Source of the DNA: CADCTB01 sp963768975
GTDB lineage: Bacteria; Actinomycetota; Acidimicrobiia; Acidimicrobiales; AC-14
Reading direction: 5' to 3'
Assembly (NCBI GenBank): GCA_963768975.1
Contig: CAVYKB010000020.1
Location: forward strand, 186,001 to 250,000
Length of the DNA stretch: 64,000 nucleotides
Under the pieces are notes generated by a model, which saw nothing but the letters and a program-made list of their open reading frames with translations, searched no databases and had not been told where the DNA came from. Of this stretch, positions 60,306 through 64,000 are shown piece after piece (position 1 is the stretch's first letter; each line of letters begins with the position of its first letter). Position numbers and translations under genes: made by a program.

Positions 60306-61070
60306 TCAGATGTCGGTCGGGGTGCCGAAGGCGGTCTGGAGGGTGCCGTCGCCGGCGGAGGTACCCGCCTGCTGGACCGCGCCTTCGTCCAGCCGGCCGT
60401 CGCGCATGCGCACGATGCGGTCGGCGGCGGTGGCGACGTCGTCGTCGTGGGTCACCAGCATGATGGCCTGGCCGTCGCTGTGGAGCCGGCGGAAGAGCTC
60501 GAGGACCTCCAGGCCACCCTCGGTGTCAAGCGCGCCGGTGGGCTCGTCGGCGAGCAGGAGGGTGGGCTTGTTGGCCAGTGCCCGGGCGATGGCCAGGCGC
60601 TGGCGCTGGCCGCCCGAGAGGACGCCCGGTGCGCTCTTGGCCTTGTCCGACAGACCGAGGAGGTCGAGCAGATCACGGGCCCTCGTCTCCGCCCGCTTGC
60701 GAGGGCTGCCGGCGATGATGGCGGGAAGGGTGACGTTCTCCAGGACGCTCATCCCCTCGAGCAGGTTGAAGAACTGGAAGACGATCCCGATGTGAGCCCG
60801 GCGGATCCGGGCGAGCTGGTTTTCGTCCTTGCCGGCGAGGGACTGGCCGGCGAGGACGATGTCTCCCTCACTCGGCGTGTCCAGGCCCGCCACCAGGTTG
60901 AGCAGCGTCGACTTTCCACACCCGGAGGGCCCCATGATGGCGACGAACTCGCTTGCCGCCATGGTCATGCTGACGCCCCGCAGGGCCCGCACCGGAACGC
61001 CCTCGGACTCGTAGGTCTTGCGGACACCGGTGACCTCGAGCGTCGCTCCCCTCCCGCTTGCCGTGCTCAT
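60306..61070 (-). CDS. ABC transporter ATP-binding protein
   Basis: 254 residues from ATG 61070. Walker A GPSGCGKST, Q-loop FQFFNLLEGMSVLENV, signature LSGGQRQRLAIARALA and Walker B LLLADEPTGALD, H-loop VTHDDD. Belongs to the MacB/LolD-like group that partners FtsX-type permeases. It lies between a permease upstream (61831-64000) and the kinase and permease downstream; a mazEF pair separates it from the first permease. Confidence 0.93.
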   Translation of the reverse strand: MSTASGRGATLEVTGVRKTYESEGVPVRALRGVSMTMAASEFVAIMGPSGCGKSTLLNLVAGLDTPSEGDIVLAGQSLAGKDENQLARIRRAHIGIVFQFFNLLEGMSVLENVTLPAIIAGSPRKRAETRARDLLDLLGLSDKAKSAPGVLSGGQRQRLAIARALANKPTLLLADEPTGALDTEGGLEVLELFRRLHSDGQAIMLVTHDDDVATAADRIVRMRDGRLDEGAVQQAGTSAGDGTLQTAFGTPTDI

Positions 61071-61203
61071 GGGTCTTCGTCCCCCTCCTGTTCCTTTCAC
61101 CATTGAGCCAGAACGGCCGCTCGGGGGGAAGGGCGCAGGCATGAGAGCCGCCGGTGATGCTGGTACCCCGCACGGACGGGCGGCTACCCCCGGATATACA
61201 GCG

Positions 61204-61218
61204 CGAATGTAGTATTCG
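61204..61218. promoter_or_regulatory. Operator candidate of the mazEF pair
   Basis: CGAAT-GTAGT-ATTCG, a perfect 5-bp dyad, overlaps TAGTAT (61210-61215), a possible -10 element just upstream of the antitoxin ATG. This is the usual autorepression layout. Confidence 0.5.
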
Positions 61219-61222
61219 AAGT

Positions 61223-61486
61223 ATGGCAAAGGAGAAGGCGACGATTACCATCGACCGGGCCAAGCTCTCCGAGGCACGCGCGCTCCTCGGTGTGAGCTCC
61301 GCCTCGGCGGCGATCGACATTGCGATCTCCGAGGTCATCCGGCGGGAGCGGCTTCGCCGGGACGTCGAGGCGTACGCCGGCGTCCCTCCGGCCGACGAGG
61401 AGGTGGCGCTCGCGGAAAGCCAGCCGGGTTGGGCCGATCTGGACGACGACACCGACTGGGACGCCGACTGGCCGGACGGCCAATGA
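61223..61486 (+). CDS. MazE/VapB-like antitoxin
   Basis: 87 residues from ATG 61223. The N-terminal half (TITIDRAKLSEARALLGVSS, SAAIDIAISEVIRRERLRRD) is a ribbon-helix-helix antitoxin domain, and the acidic tail (DLDDDTDWDADWPDGQ) would occupy the toxin. The stop overlaps the toxin ATG (ATGA), so both are translationally coupled. Confidence 0.85.
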   Translation: MAKEKATITIDRAKLSEARALLGVSSASAAIDIAISEVIRRERLRRDVEAYAGVPPADEEVALAESQPGWADLDDDTDWDADWPDGQ

Positions 61487-61809
61487 TATTGCCCCTGGCA
61501 CGTCGTGGCGAGGTATGGCTGGCTCAGCTGGACAAGCGACGACCAATCGTCGTGCTCACGCGTGATCCGCTCGGCAGAGTGCTCCACTCGGTGCTCGTCG
61601 GACCGGTCACCTCCAGGGTGCGGGGCCTGTCGACCGAGGTGGAGCTCAGCGAGGCCGACGGCATGCGAAGGCCCTGTGTCGTCAATCTCGACAACGTCCA
61701 GCTCCTCCCGCGTTCCAAGCTCGTCCGTCGTGTGGGCAAGGCCACGCCGGCCACCATGGCGACGATCTGCGCAGCTGTGGCCGAAGCGATCGGTTGTTCC
61801 GTGCGGTGA
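61483..61809 (+). CDS. mazF: MazF-family endoribonuclease toxin
   Basis: 108 residues from ATG 61483. MazF/PemK pattern: RRGEVWLAQLDKRRPIVVLT, VLVGPVTSRVRGLSTEVELS, then CVVNLDNVQLLPRSKLVRRV. Cleaves mRNA or tRNA at short sequence motifs, controlled by the antitoxin encoded upstream. The gene points against its neighbours and lies between two genes of an ABC/two-component locus, so it was probably inserted. Confidence 0.9.
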   Translation: MILPLARRGEVWLAQLDKRRPIVVLTRDPLGRVLHSVLVGPVTSRVRGLSTEVELSEADGMRRPCVVNLDNVQLLPRSKLVRRVGKATPATMATICAAVAEAIGCSVR

Positions 61810-61830
61810 CCGGCAAAGGCCGGCCGGAGA

Positions 61831-64000
61831 TCACTCCTGGCGCAGCGCGTCCGCAGTGGCGGTCCGGGCGGCACGGAACGCCGGCCCGGCGGAGGCGAGG
61901 AGGCCCGTCGCCGTGACGCCGGCGACGATGGCCAAGGTCCACACGACCGAGACGTCCGGCTCGGGGAAGAACCCGAGGCCCTCGGCGAACGCCCGGTAGG
62001 TGACGCGGCCTAGGGCCACGCCGAGTGGGAGCCCCACGAGGACCCCGATCCCGACCACGGTGACGGCGTGCCAGTGCACCGACGCGCGTAGCTGGCGCCC
62101 GGTGCAGCCGAGGGCGCGCAGGATCGCGAGCTCGCGCCGCCGGCCCCGTGTGGCGGCAGAGATGCCGATGCCCAGCCCCACGGCCAGCGCCACGGCCAGA
62201 GTCCCGGCCAGGGCGACGGGAACGGCGCGCATGGCCGCCACGTCGGCCACCGGAGCGGGCCGCACCGGGTCGGGGTAGATGAAGGGGTGGAACCCGTAAA
62301 TGTCCCAGGACTCCAGTTCGGTGCCAATGGCGGTGAGGAACTGACGGCTGTTGACGCCGGCGCGCAGGTCGACGGCCACGAACGACGTGATGCCGTCGGC
62401 CAGCGCCTCGGGATCCGTACCCTCGTCTCGTGCGCCGTCGCGGAGGATGCGCTCCAGGAACTTGGCCGACAGCAGCGCTCCTGTGCCCAGGGAGGCCCGG
62501 GCGGCCTCGTAGGGGCCCAGCGAGGGCAGCACGACCAGTCCTCGCACGGTGGCCTCGCGCTCTCCGTAGGGCGTGGTGACGAGGGCGGTGTCTCCGACGC
62601 CGAGCCCGAGGAGTCGGGCGGTGAGCGCCCCCAAGGCGATCTCGTCGTCGGCGCTGGGCCGCGATCCCTCGATGACCGCCAGGGGCAGGGAGTCGAACCC
62701 GGCGCGGTCGGCGACGATGGGCACCGGCTCCCCGCCGATGGTGGAGTCGACGGCCAGCGCCGCCAGCCCCCAGGCCTCGACGTCGGGATGGTCGAGGGTG
62801 GCGGCGATGGCGGCGGGGTCGGACCCGCCGTACCCGAATCCCACCAGCACGGCGGCGTCATAGGGCCAGCCGAACCGGGCGGGACTCGCCACGAAGCTGG
62901 TGAGGCTGCTGATGAATACCGCAGTGGCCACCACCGCGCCCACCGCAGCGCCGGACGCGCCGAGCAGCGCGCGCGCCCCGGCGCCCTGGACGCCGGCGCG
63001 CACCCCGGCGGAGGCCGACGGGCTGGCGCTACGCAGGAGTGTCAGCCCCGATCGCGGCGACACCCGTACTGGCCCCCGCGCGGGTCGCGTCCTCACCGTG
63101 GCCGCGGCGGCGAGCGCCACGCCGGCGGCGAGGACGGCGGCCGACGCGCCGATCGTGGCGAGGGTGACCGCGCCCGACAGGCCGATTCGACCAGCCGGTT
63201 CCACGGCCCGGGCGCTGGCCACCGGGCCGATGGCCGCTCCCACCCAAGCCACCACGACGGCGCCGGCCAGGCCTGCGGCGGCGGCCGCAACCAGTGGAAG
63301 GGCGACGCCGGCCAGCCGCTGGGTGCGCCCGGCGCCGAGCCGAAGCCACGTCTGGGCATCACGCTCGTCGCGCCGAGCGATCCGGGCCGCGCCGAGCAGC
63401 GCGACCACCAGGGTGGACCCTGCCGCCCCCAGGCCGAACAGCTGGAGTGCCCGCACCGCCGGCTCGAGGGACCGCTGGACCTGCCGGCGCCCGTCGGCAG
63501 TGACAGTCGGGATGAAGAAGTAGCCGGCGCCTTCGGATCGCAACGCCTCCGGGAGGCTCCCGTTCGCCTCGTCGAGGCGCTCGGCCAGAGCGGTGGCCAC
63601 TCTCCCCACGCCGGCCTCGCCCCCGTCGACGCGAAGCGAGTAGTACCGGTAGGCCGTCGCGCAGCCTGACGGCTGCAGAGCCGCCCGTAGCTCGGCCACC
63701 GACCTCCTGTCGTCGGCGGAAGGGTGTGGTGGCCGGCAGTCGTACGGCGCCCCCACGTCGGGGGTCACCAGTATCCGTTGGCGGGGGTAGAGCTCGTCGA
63801 CCAGGACCTCGTCGGCCCACACCCCGATACCAACGACGGTCACCTCCGTTCGTCCTATCGGCTCCACGATGCGTTCAGGGTCCCCGCCGAGCTGAACCTC
63901 GTAATTCGGTACCCAGAAGGCGAGCGGGATGGTGTCGCCGACGCCGATGCCGTGGGCCGCGGCCGTCTCGACGCTCACGAACGCCTCGGCGCCGCTGCGG
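61831..64000 (-). CDS. ABC transporter permease with FtsX domains (5' end outside window)
   Basis: The minus-strand reading frame is open through the window edge, so the first N-terminal residues are missing; at least 723 residues are visible. It has two FtsX-type helix blocks (about VVALLGAARIARRDERDAQT and VALAGTLAVALAVGLGIGIS) and extracytoplasmic domains like the permease at 55779-58127, to which it is probably a paralogue (both carry RRRELAxLxxLG after a helix and end AAGPxxxAA). It would form the second permease of the exporter with the ATPase at 60306-61070. Confidence 0.88.
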   Translation of the reverse strand, partial: RSGAEAFVSVETAAAHGIGVGDTIPLAFWVPNYEVQLGGDPERIVEPIGRTEVTVVGIGVWADEVLVDELYPRQRILVTPDVGAPYDCRPPHPSADDRRSVAELRAALQPSGCATAYRYYSLRVDGGEAGVGRVATALAERLDEANGSLPEALRSEGAGYFFIPTVTADGRRQVQRSLEPAVRALQLFGLGAAGSTLVVALLGAARIARRDERDAQTWLRLGAGRTQRLAGVALPLVAAAAAGLAGAVVVAWVGAAIGPVASARAVEPAGRIGLSGAVTLATIGASAAVLAAGVALAAAATVRTRPARGPVRVSPRSGLTLLRSASPSASAGVRAGVQGAGARALLGASGAAVGAVVATAVFISSLTSFVASPARFGWPYDAAVLVGFGYGGSDPAAIAATLDHPDVEAWGLAALAVDSTIGGEPVPIVADRAGFDSLPLAVIEGSRPSADDEIALGALTARLLGLGVGDTALVTTPYGEREATVRGLVVLPSLGPYEAARASLGTGALLSAKFLERILRDGARDEGTDPEALADGITSFVAVDLRAGVNSRQFLTAIGTELESWDIYGFHPFIYPDPVRPAPVADVAAMRAVPVALAGTLAVALAVGLGIGISAATRGRRRELAILRALGCTGRQLRASVHWHAVTVVGIGVLVGLPLGVALGRVTYRAFAEGLGFFPEPDVSVVWTLAIVAGVTATGLLASAGPAFRAARTATADALRQE

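Overview
The window looks like a chromosomal segment of a high-GC Actinomycetota bacterium, most likely an Acidimicrobiia-type lineage. This is inferred from the GC-rich third codon positions, the actinobacterial families (EgtA, GpgS, a mycothiol-type DinB-like protein, PadR-linked ABC exporters, DUF3618/Holin-X proteins, SpoVS) and the many genes that seem to have leaderless promoters. No rRNA genes, insertion sequences, prophage or CRISPR arrays were seen. Four tRNA genes are present.

Region by region. 1-8.4 kb is a conserved housekeeping block: the 3' part of ftsK, a small membrane protein, a DUF5679 protein, rimO, pgsA, cinA, thpR, a divergent ankyrin-repeat gene, and recA behind a perfect LexA-type box. 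recA carries a 363-residue LAGLIDADG intein in DNA-binding loop L2. 8.4-13.9 kb holds a TolB-like propeller protein, spoVS, a tRNA with anticodon UAG, clpP, an SDR-family epimerase and convergent cysDN. 14-16 kb is a minus-strand operon of DUF3618/Holin-X-type envelope proteins. 16-27 kb carries DUF2071 and hemerythrin genes, an MFS transporter with an early in-frame stop, a decayed ArsR-AHSA1 gene, a PadR-controlled ABC exporter with a nested-dyad operator, two cell-wall hydrolase genes and a hybrid histidine kinase.

27.2-29.8 kb is accessory. A DUF1778/GNAT toxin-antitoxin pair lies between tRNA-Arg(UCU) and a 17-bp copy of part of that tRNA, so it looks like a small integrated island. It is followed by an immunity-like gene with an internal deletion and a glycerate-kinase-like gene. 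29.8-41.7 kb includes an aldolase/SDR fusion, a flavodoxin-like gene, egtA, a DM13 membrane protein, fused secDF, 66-bp tandem repeats, a divergent PspC-domain stress circuit (envelope proteins against sensor kinase plus LuxR regulator), tRNA-His and tRNA-Lys.

41.7-54.5 kb contains a minus-strand copper operon (copZ, copA, cupredoxin lipoprotein, alpha/beta hydrolase, copper-storage-like protein) behind paired CsoR-like operators, a folE remnant lacking its catalytic middle, gpgS, DUF983, mscS and lon. 54.6-64 kb is a signalling/export locus: LuxR regulator, receiver-only protein, and on the minus strand two FtsX-type permeases, an ABC ATPase and a NarL-type sensor kinase, with a mazEF pair inserted in opposite orientation. 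The features most worth follow-up are the recA intein, the short-armed tRNA-Leu(UAG), the tRNA-Arg island, three genes that each lost their middle but kept both ends, and the regulatory dyads.
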